The position numbers and the translations under genes were made by a program. A model generated the notes under the pieces. The model was not told the DNA's origin. It worked only from the letters and a program-made list of their open reading frames with translations, and made no database searches. Shown one piece after another: positions 1 through 8,639 of a stretch of DNA of 64,000 nucleotides (position 1 is its first letter; each line of letters begins with the position of its first letter). This DNA comes from Methylacidimicrobium sp. B4 (GTDB lineage: Bacteria; Verrucomicrobiota; Verrucomicrobiia; Methylacidiphilales; Methylacidiphilaceae), in NCBI RefSeq assembly GCF_017310545.1, contig NZ_CP066203.1, positions 1,674,001-1,738,000 on the forward strand, read 5' to 3'.

Positions 1-32
1 AGCTGGATCCGCCCGTGGATCGCTTCGAGGGC

Positions 33-1649
33 TCACTCCCACTCGATCGTTGCGGGGGGCTTGGAGGAGATGTCGTAGACGACCCGGTTGATCCCACGGA
101 CTTCCTGGATGATCCGGTTGGAGATCCGGGAGAGCACCTCGGAAGGGAGCCGGGCCCAGTCGGCGGTCATGCCGTCGACGCTCTGCACCGCGCGGACGGC
201 GGCGGTGAGCTCGTAGGTCCGAGCATCCCCCATGACGCCCACGCTGCGGGCCGGGAGAAGGACGGCGAAGGCCTGCCAGACCTCCTCGTAGAGGCCGGCT
301 CGCCGGATCTCCTCGATGACGATTGCATCGGCGGAGCGGAGCAGGGCGAGGTTCTCCGGGGTGATCGGGGCCAGGCAGCGGACGGCCAGGCCGGGGCCGG
401 GAAAGGGGTGGCGGTAGAGGATCTCCCGGGGGAGGTCCAAAAGCGCGCCGAGCTCCCGGACCTCATCCTTGAAGAGGAGGCGCAAGGGCTCGACCAGGCG
501 CATCTTCATCCGCTTGGGCAGCCCGCCGACGTTATGGTGGCTCTTGATCACGGCGGGCCTGCCGTGGCCCGCGGCAGCGCTTTCGATGCAGTCGGGATAG
601 AGGGTGCCCTGGGCGAGGTAGCGGACCGGCCCGAGTTTTTGGGCGGCTTCCTCGAAGACCTGGATAAACTCTCTCCCGATGATCTTCCGCTTCCGCTCGG
701 GATCGGCGACTCCCCGGAGCTTGGCAAGAAAGCGCGGAGCCGCATCAATGACATGGAGGGCAAAGCCCATCTCCTCGCCGAAGAGGTGGCGCACGGTCTC
801 GGCCTCGCCCTGGCGCAAGAGCCCGTTATCGACGAAGAGACAGTGGAGCCGGTCTCCGATCGCCCGATGGAGCAGGGCTGCGGTGACGCTCGAGTCGACT
901 CCCCCGCTCAAGCCGAGGATCACCTGCTCGCTCCCCACCTGCGCCCGGATTTCGGCACAGCTTCGTTCCAGGAACGACGAGAGCTTCCAGGTGGCCGGAG
1001 CATGGCAGACCCGGAAGAGAAAGTTGGCGAGAATCTCCTTCCCCAGATCGGTGTGGGTCACCTCCGGGTGGAACTGGAGCCCGTAGAGCCGCCGCTTCGG
1101 GTCGGCGATCGCCGCGTGGGGCTCCTCCTGAGTCCGCGCGAGCACGCGGAACCCCTCGGGCAGCCGAGAAACTCGGTCTCCGTGGCTGTTCCAGACCGTC
1201 GAATGGTTGGGAAGCTCGGCGGAGAGGGGGGAAGCCTCCTGCCATTCGAGGATCGCCCGCCCGTACTCGCCGGACTTGGCCCGTTCGACTTCTCCGCCCA
1301 GGAGCTGCGCCATGGCTTGGAGCCCGTAGCAGATGCCGAGCACCGGAACCCCCAGGGTGAAGATCGCCGGATCGGGCAGGGGCGCTCCTTCCTGGGCGAC
1401 GCTCGAAGGTCCCCCGGAGAGGACGAGCCCCCGCACATGGGCACGAGCCAGCTCGCTGGCAGGGCTCTCCGGGGAGACGATCTCCGAGAAGACCCCGAGC
1501 TCCCGGATGCGGCGGGCGATGAGCTGAGTGTACTGCGAGCCAAAGTCGAGGACGACGATCCGGCTTTCGGCCTCGCCATCGTCCGTCTTCCGCACGCTCG
1601 GCTCTGCTTCTTCGCGCGTTCTTTCCCGATCGCTGGGCGGATGCGCCAT
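33..1649 (-). CDS. guaA: GMP synthase (glutamine-hydrolysing)
   Basis: This enzyme makes GMP from XMP, ATP and glutamine in the cytoplasm, the last step of guanine nucleotide synthesis. The N-terminal glutamine amidotransferase domain (about residues 30-215) has the nucleophile Cys107 in GICYG and the His194/Glu196 pair in FHPEV. The ATP pyrophosphatase PP-loop SGGVDSS lies at about 248-254, and the C-terminal dimerisation domain ends in the family-typical PPATIEWE. At 538 residues it is slightly longer than usual because of a charged N-terminal tail of about 30 residues. It starts 4 bases after the guaB stop with a weak AGG upstream, so the two are probably cotranscribed and coupled. Confidence 0.97.
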   Translation of the reverse strand: MAHPPSDRERTREEAEPSVRKTDDGEAESRIVVLDFGSQYTQLIARRIRELGVFSEIVSPESPASELARAHVRGLVLSGGPSSVAQEGAPLPDPAIFTLGVPVLGICYGLQAMAQLLGGEVERAKSGEYGRAILEWQEASPLSAELPNHSTVWNSHGDRVSRLPEGFRVLARTQEEPHAAIADPKRRLYGLQFHPEVTHTDLGKEILANFLFRVCHAPATWKLSSFLERSCAEIRAQVGSEQVILGLSGGVDSSVTAALLHRAIGDRLHCLFVDNGLLRQGEAETVRHLFGEEMGFALHVIDAAPRFLAKLRGVADPERKRKIIGREFIQVFEEAAQKLGPVRYLAQGTLYPDCIESAAAGHGRPAVIKSHHNVGGLPKRMKMRLVEPLRLLFKDEVRELGALLDLPREILYRHPFPGPGLAVRCLAPITPENLALLRSADAIVIEEIRRAGLYEEVWQAFAVLLPARSVGVMGDARTYELTAAVRAVQSVDGMTADWARLPSEVLSRISNRIIQEVRGINRVVYDISSKPPATIEWE

Positions 1650-1653
1650 TACC

Positions 1654-2832
1654 TTAGCGGCTGCCCATCCCGACCGACTGCACCATCTGAAAGAGCTTTC
1701 CTTCCGACTGGATGCTCGGGGCGATGATCACCTCGGTCTCTTGGAATGCCGCAATCGTGGCGGCTCCGACATTGCCCATCGAGGTCATGAGGGCGCCGAC
1801 CAGGTTCTGCGAGCCATCGTCGACCGTTGCGGGCCCGAAGAGGATCTGCCGCAAGGGGCCGCTGATCCCCATCTGAATGCGCGTTCCGCGGGGAAGGTTC
1901 GCATGGGGTGTGGCCATCCCCCAATGACTTCCTTGACCCGGGGACTCTTCGGCCCGGGCGAAGGCCGATCCGATCATCACGGCGTCCCCGCCGCAGGCGA
2001 TCGCCTTGCAGAGATCTCCCCCGCGGCGCATGCCGCCGTCGGTAATGATCGGGACGTAGCGCCCGGTCTTCTTGTAATAGGTATCGCGTGCCGCCGCGCA
2101 GTCGACGGTCGCCGTGACTTGAGGTACCCCGAGCCCGAGCACCCCGCGCGAGGTACAGGCGGCGCCCGGCCCGACTCCGATCAGGACGCCGCTGACCCCG
2201 CATTCCATCAGGTCGAGGACGACGTCGTAGGTGACCGCATTTCCGATGATGACCGGAGCCTTCATCTGGCGGCAGAAGGCGGCAAGGTCGAGGGAGGCGT
2301 ATTGACGGGAGATGTGCTTGGCGGTGCTGACCGTCGACTGGACGACGAAGAGATCGACTCCCGCCTCCTGGGCGATGGCGCCAAAGGCCTGGGCCTTTTG
2401 CGGGATCGCCGAGACAGCGGCCGGCACCCCTTGGGCCTTGATCTCCTCGATCCGCTTCCCGATCAGATGCTCCCGGATCGGAGCCGAGTAGATCTTCTGG
2501 AGGAGCTCGGTGACCTTGCTCTGGTCTGCCGAGATGATCTCCTGGATGACCGCCTTCGGGTCGTCGTAGCGGGTCTGCACCCCTTCAAGGTTGATGATGC
2601 CCAAGCCCCCTTGGCGGGCCATCTCCACGCAGAACGGTACGTCGGTTACCCCGTCCATGGCGCTGGCCAGGATCGGGATCTTGAGCCGGATCGGCTCGCC
2701 CGAGGGATTGGGGATCGTAAAGCTCGTATCCACCTCATCGGGATTGATCGTGATTCTTCCCGGGACGAGCGAAATCTCGTCAAAGCCATAGCACACCCGT
2801 GCCTTTCGATTCTTTCCAATCCACATTCCCAT
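1654..2832 (-). CDS. guaB: IMP dehydrogenase family protein, GuaB3-like, without CBS domains
   Basis: It probably oxidises IMP to XMP with NAD+, feeding the adjacent GMP synthase. The 392 residues form one TIM-barrel domain. The catalytic Cys226 sits in GPGAACTSR, which corresponds to GPGSICTTR in classical enzymes, and the phosphate-binding [11 protein letters not shown] follows. There is no room for the paired CBS (Bateman) module of ordinary GuaB of about 490 residues, so this resembles the GuaB3/GuaB-related branch found in actinobacteria and cyanobacteria. Adjacency to guaA supports a purine role. The start codon lies 2 bases after the stop of the zinc-ribbon gene. Whether it is the only IMP dehydrogenase of the cell cannot be told from the window. 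Confidence 0.9.
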   Translation of the reverse strand: MGMWIGKNRKARVCYGFDEISLVPGRITINPDEVDTSFTIPNPSGEPIRLKIPILASAMDGVTDVPFCVEMARQGGLGIINLEGVQTRYDDPKAVIQEIISADQSKVTELLQKIYSAPIREHLIGKRIEEIKAQGVPAAVSAIPQKAQAFGAIAQEAGVDLFVVQSTVSTAKHISRQYASLDLAAFCRQMKAPVIIGNAVTYDVVLDLMECGVSGVLIGVGPGAACTSRGVLGLGVPQVTATVDCAAARDTYYKKTGRYVPIITDGGMRRGGDLCKAIACGGDAVMIGSAFARAEESPGQGSHWGMATPHANLPRGTRIQMGISGPLRQILFGPATVDDGSQNLVGALMTSMGNVGAATIAAFQETEVIIAPSIQSEGKLFQMVQSVGMGSR

Positions 2833-2834
2833 GA

Positions 2835-3080
2835 TCAGATTGCCCCTTTCTCCTCATTGGCGATCACTCGTTGCTCCGCCGAGCAGGACGGGCAACGGAA
2901 CTCCTGGCGATTCGGCGGAATCGTGATCTTCTCCCCGCAGAACCGGCAAACGACCCTGATCCGGGCCGAACGCCGCCAAGCGCCTCTCCTTGCGCTAAAA
3001 GACAACCATACCCAAAGAAGGACCGCAAGAGGAACGGCGACATAGAGGAGGAAGGCCTCCGGCATCGTGATCCGCATCAT
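2835..3080 (-). CDS. Small membrane-anchored zinc-ribbon protein
   Basis: I do not recognise a named family. The 81-residue protein has one hydrophobic segment near the N terminus (about 8-28), a basic stretch (RRGAWRRSARIR) and a four-cysteine knuckle pair, Cys45/Cys48 and Cys63/Cys66, in CRFCGEK and CPSC. This predicts a small membrane protein with a cytosolic zinc ribbon. The start is chosen at an ATG that overlaps the stop of the TonB-like gene as ATGA; a longer reading frame would run far into that gene. It sits between the ExbB/ExbD/TonB-like genes and guaB on the same strand. Confidence 0.7.
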   Translation of the reverse strand: MMRITMPEAFLLYVAVPLAVLLWVWLSFSARRGAWRRSARIRVVCRFCGEKITIPPNRQEFRCPSCSAEQRVIANEEKGAI

Positions 3081-3829
3081 GGCGTGCCCTGCTCCCGAAA
3101 ATGCCAGAACACCTTGGCGCGGCCCCAGGTCAGGGGGGCGTCGGAATCGGGCAGGAACCGGAGCCGCTGGATCTCCCGAAGGGCGATCTCGTCGACCTTT
3201 CGCTCCCCGCAGCTTTCCTGGAGCAGGACAACGCAGGGGAAGCCCTGCGCATCGACCGCCAGGCGAACAACGGTAGGGCCTGTCTCCGAAAGCAGCTGGA
3301 CGGAGACGGTCGGGGGCTTCCACCAGCTGCGGAGACGACGGGAGAGCGCCTCGTCGAGCTCCGCGACGCTTTCGGATGGCACCGTGGCCTGCAGGTCCGC
3401 ATTTGCGGGAGAGGGAACGGGGGGGAGCGGGAGCCAGAACGTGCTCCGCGTGTCTGCGGCTCCCTCGGGAAAGAGTTGCGGATCGCTGGGAGAGGCGGCC
3501 AGCTCATCCCCCTTCTCCCGATCGGCGGGGAGCGGTTGCAAGGGAACTGGCCTCGGAGCGGCGAGGAGCGCGTGACGAGGTCGGATCAGACGGCTCGGGT
3601 CAGCCAGATCGAGCCAGAGGCTGACGTTGTGGGTGAAGGTGGGGTTCGGGTCGGAGGGCGAAAAGAGATAGACATGGCTGGTCGGAGTGGGTTCCAGGAG
3701 AGGGGGCACGTAGGTGACATCGCAATAGATCAGGACAAAGAGATGGGCGAGGGCGGCAGCCGCGCAGGTCAGGACCAATCGCAGCCGGAGCTCTCCGACG
3801 GGGGGTTGGCTTCTCTCTGCCGAGGTCAC
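3077..3829 (-). CDS. TonB-like periplasmic protein of an Exb cluster
   Basis: Probable energy-transducing partner of the ExbB/ExbD pair just upstream. After a basic start there is one membrane segment (LVLTCAAAALAHLFVLIYC), a proline-rich linker and a C-terminal region of about 90 residues with a degenerate TonB-like pattern (VRLAVDAQGFPCVVLLQES, then EIALREIQRLRFLP). The usual YP motif before a TonB C-terminal domain is not visible, so outer-membrane receptor contact is uncertain. The start is set at GTG 3829: it overlaps the exbD stop as GTGA and has AGGAGG 4 bases upstream. An ATG at 3880 would overlap exbD by 55 bases and has no comparable site. The product is 250 residues. Confidence 0.7.
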   Translation of the reverse strand: MTSAERSQPPVGELRLRLVLTCAAAALAHLFVLIYCDVTYVPPLLEPTPTSHVYLFSPSDPNPTFTHNVSLWLDLADPSRLIRPRHALLAAPRPVPLQPLPADREKGDELAASPSDPQLFPEGAADTRSTFWLPLPPVPSPANADLQATVPSESVAELDEALSRRLRSWWKPPTVSVQLLSETGPTVVRLAVDAQGFPCVVLLQESCGERKVDEIALREIQRLRFLPDSDAPLTWGRAKVFWHFREQGTP

Positions 3830-4323
3830 GGCCCTCCTGGTTGCTCCCCCTCGGGCTGAGTGGCCAGTAGAACCGACCATTTTTGGGTGAGGGCGATGTT
3901 CATGATCTCGACCAGAAGGCCGGCGGGAGCCTCTTTGTCGGCGCGAATCACCAGGGTTTGCGGAGGGCGGCCGCGGCTCGATTCCTCGAGGAGCTTGCGG
4001 AAGCCCGGCAGGTCGAGCAGCTCGTCGTGGCAGAAGATCAGCGGCTTTCGGCCGCCGTTTCCTTTGGTCTCAGGGGTCAAGGTGACCGAGACGATCCAGC
4101 CCTCGGAAGGCAGCCGCACTCCGAGGGAGCTTTTGGGCAGTTCGACCACGAACCCCGGCTGGGTGACAAACGAGGAGCCGAGGAGGAAGAAGAGCAGCAG
4201 CAGGAAGAGGACGGTGACCAGGGGGACGAGGTCAGTCGTCCCGCGGAGCAGCGCCAAGCGAGGCTGCAATCTCGTCGGGGAAGGGGGCGGCACGGTTGGA
4301 TCTCTTGCCATCGGCGAGGGCAT
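3826..4323 (-). CDS. exbD: ExbD/TolR family proton-channel subunit
   Basis: With ExbB it uses the proton motive force to energise a TonB-type protein. It has a short N-terminal cytosolic part, one membrane helix (VPLVTVLFLLLLFFLLGSSF), and a periplasmic domain with the ExbD-like pattern ending in VIRADKEAPAGLLVEIMNIA. The acidic residue normally seen in the helix is represented by the Asp of TTDLVPL just before it. The ATG at 4323 is preferred because GAGG lies about 7 bases upstream; a TTG at 4335 and an ATG at 4311 are alternatives. The start lies inside the end of exbB, an overlap of roughly 90 bases in another frame, which is unusually long, so a later non-ATG start is also possible. Confidence 0.85.
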   Translation of the reverse strand: MPSPMARDPTVPPPSPTRLQPRLALLRGTTDLVPLVTVLFLLLLFFLLGSSFVTQPGFVVELPKSSLGVRLPSEGWIVSVTLTPETKGNGGRKPLIFCHDELLDLPGFRKLLEESSRGRPPQTLVIRADKEAPAGLLVEIMNIALTQKWSVLLATQPEGEQPGGP

Positions 4324-4981
4324 GCAAGACCTCAATGGCTACTCGATCGATGTCCTGCGCGATCGCCGTAAGGCGCGTTAGAAGGTAATTGTAGGCGATC
4401 GAGGTGGGAATGGCTACCGCGATTCCCGCCGCGGCGCTGACCAGGGCCACCCAGATGCCGGAGGCCAAGTCGCTCACGGAGACCGAGCCCGAGGCCCGAT
4501 TCATGGCCAGAAACGCTTCGATCATGCCGGTGATCGTCCCCAAGAGGCCAAGAAGCGGGGTGATGTAGCTGATCGTTGCCAGGATAGCCAAGTGCGCCTC
4601 GAGCGGGGGCAGGGCGAGCTGGGCCGCCTCCCGCGTCATCTCTCGCAGCTCCGTCGGCGGATAGTCCCTCCGGAGAATGGCTTGGCGGGCGATCTCGGCC
4701 GCCCGTGCGGGTGTCTCCTGGCAGCGGAGCAGCGCTTCGTCGTATCTCCCCTTGCGCAGCAGGTTGCCCAGGCCCGTCAGGAAAGAGTCTACGTTGCACT
4801 CCGCCTTTCGGTAGAAGAGCATCCGTTCCAGGAAGACTCCGGCGGCCAGAATGCTGCAGAGGAGAATGGGCCACATGACCAGGCCTCCTCGGTGGACAAT
4901 CTCGAAGAGGCTGATCGCTTCCGGGACGACGCGAGGGTTGGCCTGGCCGGTTGCCGAAAAGAACAGGGCGTAGGAAAACAT
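4232..4981 (-). CDS. exbB: MotA/TolQ/ExbB proton channel family protein
   Basis: Inner-membrane proton-channel subunit that works with ExbD. The 249 residues show three hydrophobic segments: about 33-52 (LVMWPILLCSILAAGVFLE), about 130-155 (ATISYITPLLGLLGTITGMI) and about 172-195 (SGIWVALVSAAAGIAVAIPT). The second and third carry the family pattern with small residues and the Thr/Pro positions that line the pore. It starts 3 bases after the upstream secreted-protein gene and continues into exbD, TonB-like and zinc-ribbon genes, so all are probably one operon. Which substrate or receptor it powers is not shown by the sequence. Confidence 0.92.
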   Translation of the reverse strand: MFSYALFFSATGQANPRVVPEAISLFEIVHRGGLVMWPILLCSILAAGVFLERMLFYRKAECNVDSFLTGLGNLLRKGRYDEALLRCQETPARAAEIARQAILRRDYPPTELREMTREAAQLALPPLEAHLAILATISYITPLLGLLGTITGMIEAFLAMNRASGSVSVSDLASGIWVALVSAAAGIAVAIPTSIAYNYLLTRLTAIAQDIDRVAIEVLHALADGKRSNRAAPFPDEIAASLGAAPRDD

Positions 4982-4984
4982 GGC

Positions 4985-5506
4985 TTACCAGATAAAGGAC
5001 TTGGCCTGAGCGAGGATCCGGTTTCCGTCGACCAGCGTAAAGCGCCATGCGTAGATCCGCCCATGCTGCGTGAAGTCGTCTCCGGTGACCATGAAGACCG
5101 ACCGGAGGGTGCCGTGGGCCCCTCGAACGAAGTCGACCTGCGACCAGACGGCCTCGCGCGTTCGCGTCTGGCGGTATTCGAAGCGGGCCAGAAGATCCCG
5201 GCTCCTTCCCCCGTTCTTCCAGTTGAAGATGTAGATCTCCCCCTGTCGCACGGCCATCTCCTCGGGGGTGATGGCGCCCCAATTCCAATAGGTCCTCTCG
5301 AAGACCATGCTCTGGTTGCCGAGCTGCTTTCCTTTCTTGGCGGGAGCGTTGAGGAAGTTCCAGATCTTCCCCACCTTGACTCGAGGGTCGGGCGCGAGAT
5401 ATTCCCCACCCGGCTGCATCTCGTAGGCTCGACGCACCTCCCCGGCTACCCCGGACGCCGGGAGCCCGAGCAGCCCAAGCCAGAGAAGAAGCCAGAACTT
5501 CGGCAC
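4985..5506 (-). CDS. Secreted protein of unknown function, first of the exb group
   Basis: I do not recognise this family. The 173-residue product begins with a clear signal peptide (KFWLLLWLGLLGLPASGVAG) with probable cleavage after AGVAG-like residues near position 22. The mature part is rich in aromatic residues and basic/acidic pairs (WNWGAITPEEM, RTREAVWSQVDFVRG, HGRIYAWRF), suggesting a small beta-rich periplasmic domain. It lies 12 bases after rsmI and 3 bases before exbB on the same strand, so it may belong functionally to the Exb/TonB-like set, but that is an inference from position only. Confidence 0.75.
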   Translation of the reverse strand: MPKFWLLLWLGLLGLPASGVAGEVRRAYEMQPGGEYLAPDPRVKVGKIWNFLNAPAKKGKQLGNQSMVFERTYWNWGAITPEEMAVRQGEIYIFNWKNGGRSRDLLARFEYRQTRTREAVWSQVDFVRGAHGTLRSVFMVTGDDFTQHGRIYAWRFTLVDGNRILAQAKSFIW

Positions 5507-5518
5507 CGTTCCTTCCTT

Positions 5519-6373
5519 CTACACTACCTGGGTCGGCCTGAAAAGCGCGGGATCAGAGGAACCGCTCCTCCTTCCGCGGCCGGCCTCGGCCTCGTCCAAG
5601 CCTTCCACCACCACGCAGAACTCCCCCCGCGGTTCCCGGCGCTGAAACTCCAGGAGCAGAGCTTGAGCACTCCCCCGGAGCACCTCTTCGAACTTCTTGG
5701 TCAGTTCCCGGGCCAGGCAGATTCTCCGATCTCCCAGCGCGGCCGCGTCCTGGAGGGAGCGGCGGAGCCGGTGCGGGGACTCGAAGTAGACGGAGGTGCA
5801 AGCGCGCGCCTCCGCCGCTTCCCACTCCCTCTTCCGCGCTCCCCCTTTGACCGGGAAAAACCCTCCGAAGTAAAAGGGAGTGGTCGAAAATCCCGAAGCC
5901 AACAGGGCGGTCAATACCGCGGAGGGCCCCGGGACCACCTCGACCCGGATTCCCTCTTCCGTGCATGTCCTCAGAAGCCGCTCTCCCGGATCGGAGATGC
6001 CCGGCATCCCCGCGTCGCTGACGAGCGCCACCTTCTTGCCTTCGCGCAGGGCCGCCATGAGTCCCGCGAGCCGCTGGGCTTCGTTGAAGCGGTGGTAGCT
6101 CACGAGCGGCTTATGGAGCTCATAATGGCGCAAGAGCTGGCCCGTCCTCCGGGTATCCTCGGCCGCGACCAGGTCGGCTTCCCGCAGGATTCGCAACGCG
6201 CGCAGGGTGATGTCCTCGAGGTTCCCGATCGGGGTCCCGACGACCCAGAGCCGGGGCTCCTGCCCGGTCGCGGAAGCCGGGGAGGAGGCCTCTTCTGGCA
6301 ACGCCTCCCGGCCGGAGGCCTCCTGCTCGGTCTCCTCTCCCTTTCGTTGGCGCGATTTCTTCGCCCTCGTCAC
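5519..6373 (-). CDS. rsmI: 16S rRNA (cytidine1402-2'-O)-methyltransferase
   Basis: It methylates the 2'-hydroxyl of C1402 in 16S rRNA using S-adenosylmethionine, tuning the decoding centre. The 284 residues match the tetrapyrrole-methylase fold: VVGTPIGNLEDITLRAL near residue 45, AAEDTRR, the glycine-rich VSDAGMPGISDPG, and VVPGPSAVLTALLASG with FFPVKGG after it. A charged tail of about 40 residues precedes the conserved part, and the GTG start at 6373 could be replaced by an internal start. It is the most upstream gene of the minus-strand run that continues into exb and guaBA, and it diverges from the tRNA-Leu gene. Confidence 0.96.
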   Translation of the reverse strand: MTRAKKSRQRKGEETEQEASGREALPEEASSPASATGQEPRLWVVGTPIGNLEDITLRALRILREADLVAAEDTRRTGQLLRHYELHKPLVSYHRFNEAQRLAGLMAALREGKKVALVSDAGMPGISDPGERLLRTCTEEGIRVEVVPGPSAVLTALLASGFSTTPFYFGGFFPVKGGARKREWEAAEARACTSVYFESPHRLRRSLQDAAALGDRRICLARELTKKFEEVLRGSAQALLLEFQRREPRGEFCVVVEGLDEAEAGRGRRSGSSDPALFRPTQVV

Positions 6374-6461
6374 GATCCATTTCTCATTACCAGAGAACGG
6401 CCGCTCCGGCGAGCCCCGCCTCGACAGGCGGGTGCGGGAACGCTACGCTCGCTGTCACCCT

Positions 6462-6542
6462 GGGCTCGTGGCGAAACGGTAGACGCGCTAGACTTAGGAT
6501 CTAGTGGGGCAACCCATCCGGGTTCGAGTCCCGGCGAGCCCA
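6462..6542 (+). tRNA. tRNA-Leu (anticodon UAG)
   Basis: An 81-base class II tRNA. The acceptor arms GGGCTCG (6462-6468) and CGAGCCC (6535-6541) pair fully, with discriminator A at 6542. The anticodon stem CTAGA/TCTAG encloses the loop CTTAGGA, giving anticodon TAG, which reads CUN leucine codons. A long variable arm (TGGGGCAACCCA) follows, as expected for leucine, and the T arm contains GGTTCGAGTCC. CCA is not encoded. Confidence 0.95.
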
Positions 6543-6622
6543 CTGGCGGACCATCGGCGAGGCGGGAATGCGGACGGACGCGGTCCTATTCCCAGGCAAA
6601 GGGAGCACCCTCGCAAAGGCTC

Positions 6623-7501
6623 TTGTGGACCGGAGGGGCGGGGAGGCTATACTTCGCTACTCTGTCCACCACCAGCGGAGCTTCTCCCAGCCGAACGGTT
6701 GCCGCGCTCGGCCACGCGACCAACCTCGTGGGAATTCCTTCGGCCCTGCTGGCGAGCCCCGCCTTCAACGAGCACCCGGTCCGACTCTCGATCCATGGCG
6801 TGCGCGAGATGAACCCGGGACTTTTCGCGAAGCTCGGGGAAGCAGGAGACGCGGCGGAAGCGACGAAAATCTTCGAGGACTATATGGACGTCCTCTTTGG
6901 GCTCAACGAGGAGCAGAGGATGCGCTGCGGCCCGGATAGCCGGCGACGATACCGGGCGAGCTACCAGCGGCTTCTCGAAGGTTGGGCTTTTGATTCGAAT
7001 GGCCCGGAAGGTGCTGTGCTCAAAGGATGGGTGGAAAGCCGCTTCGGGCTCTTTCCGACGTTCCACAAGAGCCCGATCGAGCGGTTCTCCTCGCCCGCGT
7101 GGATCCGCTACGTGGAGGAAAAGATGTCGAGCCGCTTTCACAACAATGCGATCCAGATGCAGCTCGACCTCCTCTACGAGTTTGCCCAGTGGTCGCTCGA
7201 TCGGTCGGAGGCGAGGAGGGAGCGCTACCGGACCCTCTATCGGGGCGTCGAGGGATTCGAGGAGAACCAGATCCTGGAGCGCTACGGGAAAGGACAGGCC
7301 CTCGTCCTGCTCAACAACCTCGTTTCCTTTACCGCCGAGCGGGAGGTGGCCGAGCAGTTCGGGGGCTGGATTCTCACCGCGCGGGTGCCGTTGGTCAAAT
7401 TGCTCTTCTTTCGGGAGCTGCTTCCCCATCATGCCCTGCAGAGCGAGGCGGAGCATCTGGTCATTGGGGGAGCCTTCGTGGCCGAGATCGAGCGGCCATG
7501 A
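6623..7501 (+). CDS. draT: NAD+--dinitrogen-reductase ADP-D-ribosyltransferase
   Basis: DraT inactivates nitrogenase Fe protein by attaching ADP-ribose from NAD+ to an arginine when ammonium rises or energy falls. The family N-terminal block is seen in NLVGIPSALLASPAFNEHPV, and the R-S-E elements of ADP-ribosyltransferases are recognisable: LYRGVEGFEENQ, VSFTAERE and SEAEHLVIGG. About 292 residues matches the family. The start is uncertain: no ATG or GTG lies before the conserved block. TTG 6623 with AAAGG upstream is my best choice and CTG near 6674 is an alternative. The stop overlaps the draG ATG (ATGA), so the two are translationally coupled. The gene follows tRNA-Leu by about 80 bases. 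Confidence 0.85.
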   Translation: MWTGGAGRLYFATLSTTSGASPSRTVAALGHATNLVGIPSALLASPAFNEHPVRLSIHGVREMNPGLFAKLGEAGDAAEATKIFEDYMDVLFGLNEEQRMRCGPDSRRRYRASYQRLLEGWAFDSNGPEGAVLKGWVESRFGLFPTFHKSPIERFSSPAWIRYVEEKMSSRFHNNAIQMQLDLLYEFAQWSLDRSEARRERYRTLYRGVEGFEENQILERYGKGQALVLLNNLVSFTAEREVAEQFGGWILTARVPLVKLLFFRELLPHHALQSEAEHLVIGGAFVAEIERP

Positions 7502-8442
7502 CTGGGGTTTCGCGGGAGGAGCGGAGAGCGCGGGCGCTCGGAGCCTATCTCGGGTTTGCGGTCGGCGATGCCCTGGGTGCGACGGTCGAGTTTCTCTCGG
7601 CGCAGGAGATCGCGGAGCGGTACGGAATCCACCGGCGGATGATTGGCGGCGGGTGGCTCGGGCTCAAGCCGGGACAGATTACCGACGACACGGAGATGTG
7701 CCTGGCCCTGGGCCGGGCGATTCTCCGGTGCGGAGGCTTCGCTCTTCCCGCGATGGCGGAGGAGCTCGTCCGCTGGTATCGTTCCCGGCCTGTCGACATC
7801 GGTGCCACCTGCCTGCGGGGCATTCGTCGCTATCTGACCGACGGCTCCCTGGCGGCGGAGCGAAGCCGCTGGGATGGGGGCAACGGCGCTTGCCTGCGGA
7901 ATCTTCCGGTCGTTCTGGCGACGCTGGGGGACGAGGAAGCGTTTCGGCGCCCGACGGTTGAGCAGTGCCATTTCACCCACAACCACCCTTTTTCGGACGC
8001 GGGAACCGTTACCCTCGGGGAGATGGTTCGGAGCCTGCTGGCCGGAGGAGGGATGGCCGAGGCGCGAGCGGCGGCCGAGCGGCTGATCGCCCGCCATCCG
8101 GTCTTCGCCTTCGATCCCTATCCCGTCAGCGCCTCGGGCTATGTGGTCGATACGCTGCAGACGGTCTTCTTCACCTTCTTTGGGACCGATTCTTTCTCCT
8201 CTTGCCTGATCGCGACGGTCAACCGTGGAGGAGACGCGGATTCGACGGGAGCCCTTGCGGGGATGTTGGCCGGAGCGCATTACACGGTCGAGGGGATCCC
8301 GAAGGGGTGGCTTCGGAAGCTCAATCCCAAGGTGGCCGCGGAGATCGAGTCCCAGGTGGATGGTCTGCTCGCCATCGCCGACTCGCGGATGGGGAGAGGT
8401 GCGGCGGGGGGAGGAAGGGCGGGAGTGGGGGAAATGGGGTGA
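7498..8442 (+). CDS. draG: ADP-ribosyl-[dinitrogen reductase] hydrolase
   Basis: DraG removes ADP-ribose from the nitrogenase Fe protein and so restores activity, the opposite reaction to DraT. The 314-residue product has the dimetal motifs of the ADP-ribosylglycohydrolase fold: GDALGATVEF near residue 23, TDDTEM near 62, HNHPFSDAG in the middle and NRGGDADSTG near 245. The C-terminal tail is glycine-rich and probably disordered. It begins within the draT stop. No nif genes or GlnB/GlnK partner are in the window, so the target is inferred from the family and the pairing with draT. Confidence 0.93.
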   Translation: MTGVSREERRARALGAYLGFAVGDALGATVEFLSAQEIAERYGIHRRMIGGGWLGLKPGQITDDTEMCLALGRAILRCGGFALPAMAEELVRWYRSRPVDIGATCLRGIRRYLTDGSLAAERSRWDGGNGACLRNLPVVLATLGDEEAFRRPTVEQCHFTHNHPFSDAGTVTLGEMVRSLLAGGGMAEARAAAERLIARHPVFAFDPYPVSASGYVVDTLQTVFFTFFGTDSFSSCLIATVNRGGDADSTGALAGMLAGAHYTVEGIPKGWLRKLNPKVAAEIESQVDGLLAIADSRMGRGAAGGGRAGVGEMG

Positions 8443-8545
8443 CTCGGGACCCTCGGGGCCGGGCCGTTTATGGTTTTTTGATCCCTGGCCGAGTGCTTTT
8501 GAGTCTACAGGCCGGCCGGGCTGGGATAGCCTCTGGAGAGCAGGA

Positions 8546-8629
8546 ATGGCGGACGTGTTTTACATAGCCGGGACGCTCATCTTCTTCGCGCTGGCGATGG
8601 CCTACGGGGAGTGGTGCGACCGAATCTAG
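8546..8629 (+). CDS. 27-residue membrane protein upstream of kdpF
   Basis: A very small reading frame with a good ribosome-binding site (GGAGAGCAGGA just before ATG). It encodes one hydrophobic helix (VFYIAGTLIFFALAMAY) followed by GEWCDRI. It lies 10 bases before kdpF and is in line with the kdp operon. Short proteins of this type (FY..F...FFAL.....CERL-like) occur before kdpF in other kdp operons as far as I remember, but I cannot name the family. A role as an accessory subunit or stabiliser of the Kdp complex is inference from position. Confidence 0.65.
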   Translation: MADVFYIAGTLIFFALAMAYGEWCDRI

Positions 8630-8639
8630 CGAGGAAGGG

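Noticed and set aside
4592-6622. Upstream part of the long plus-strand frame that contains draT
   Set aside because: It is antisense to exbB, the secreted-protein gene and rsmI, and it reads through the tRNA-Leu gene; only the part from about 6623 is used.
6647-7456. Minus-strand open frame of 269 codons opposite draT
   Set aside because: The plus-strand translation carries the DraT signature and couples to draG.
8443-8545. Riboswitch (for example a c-di-AMP sensing type) before the kdp operon
   Set aside because: Only about 100 bases between draG and the small frame, with no recognisable conserved boxes.
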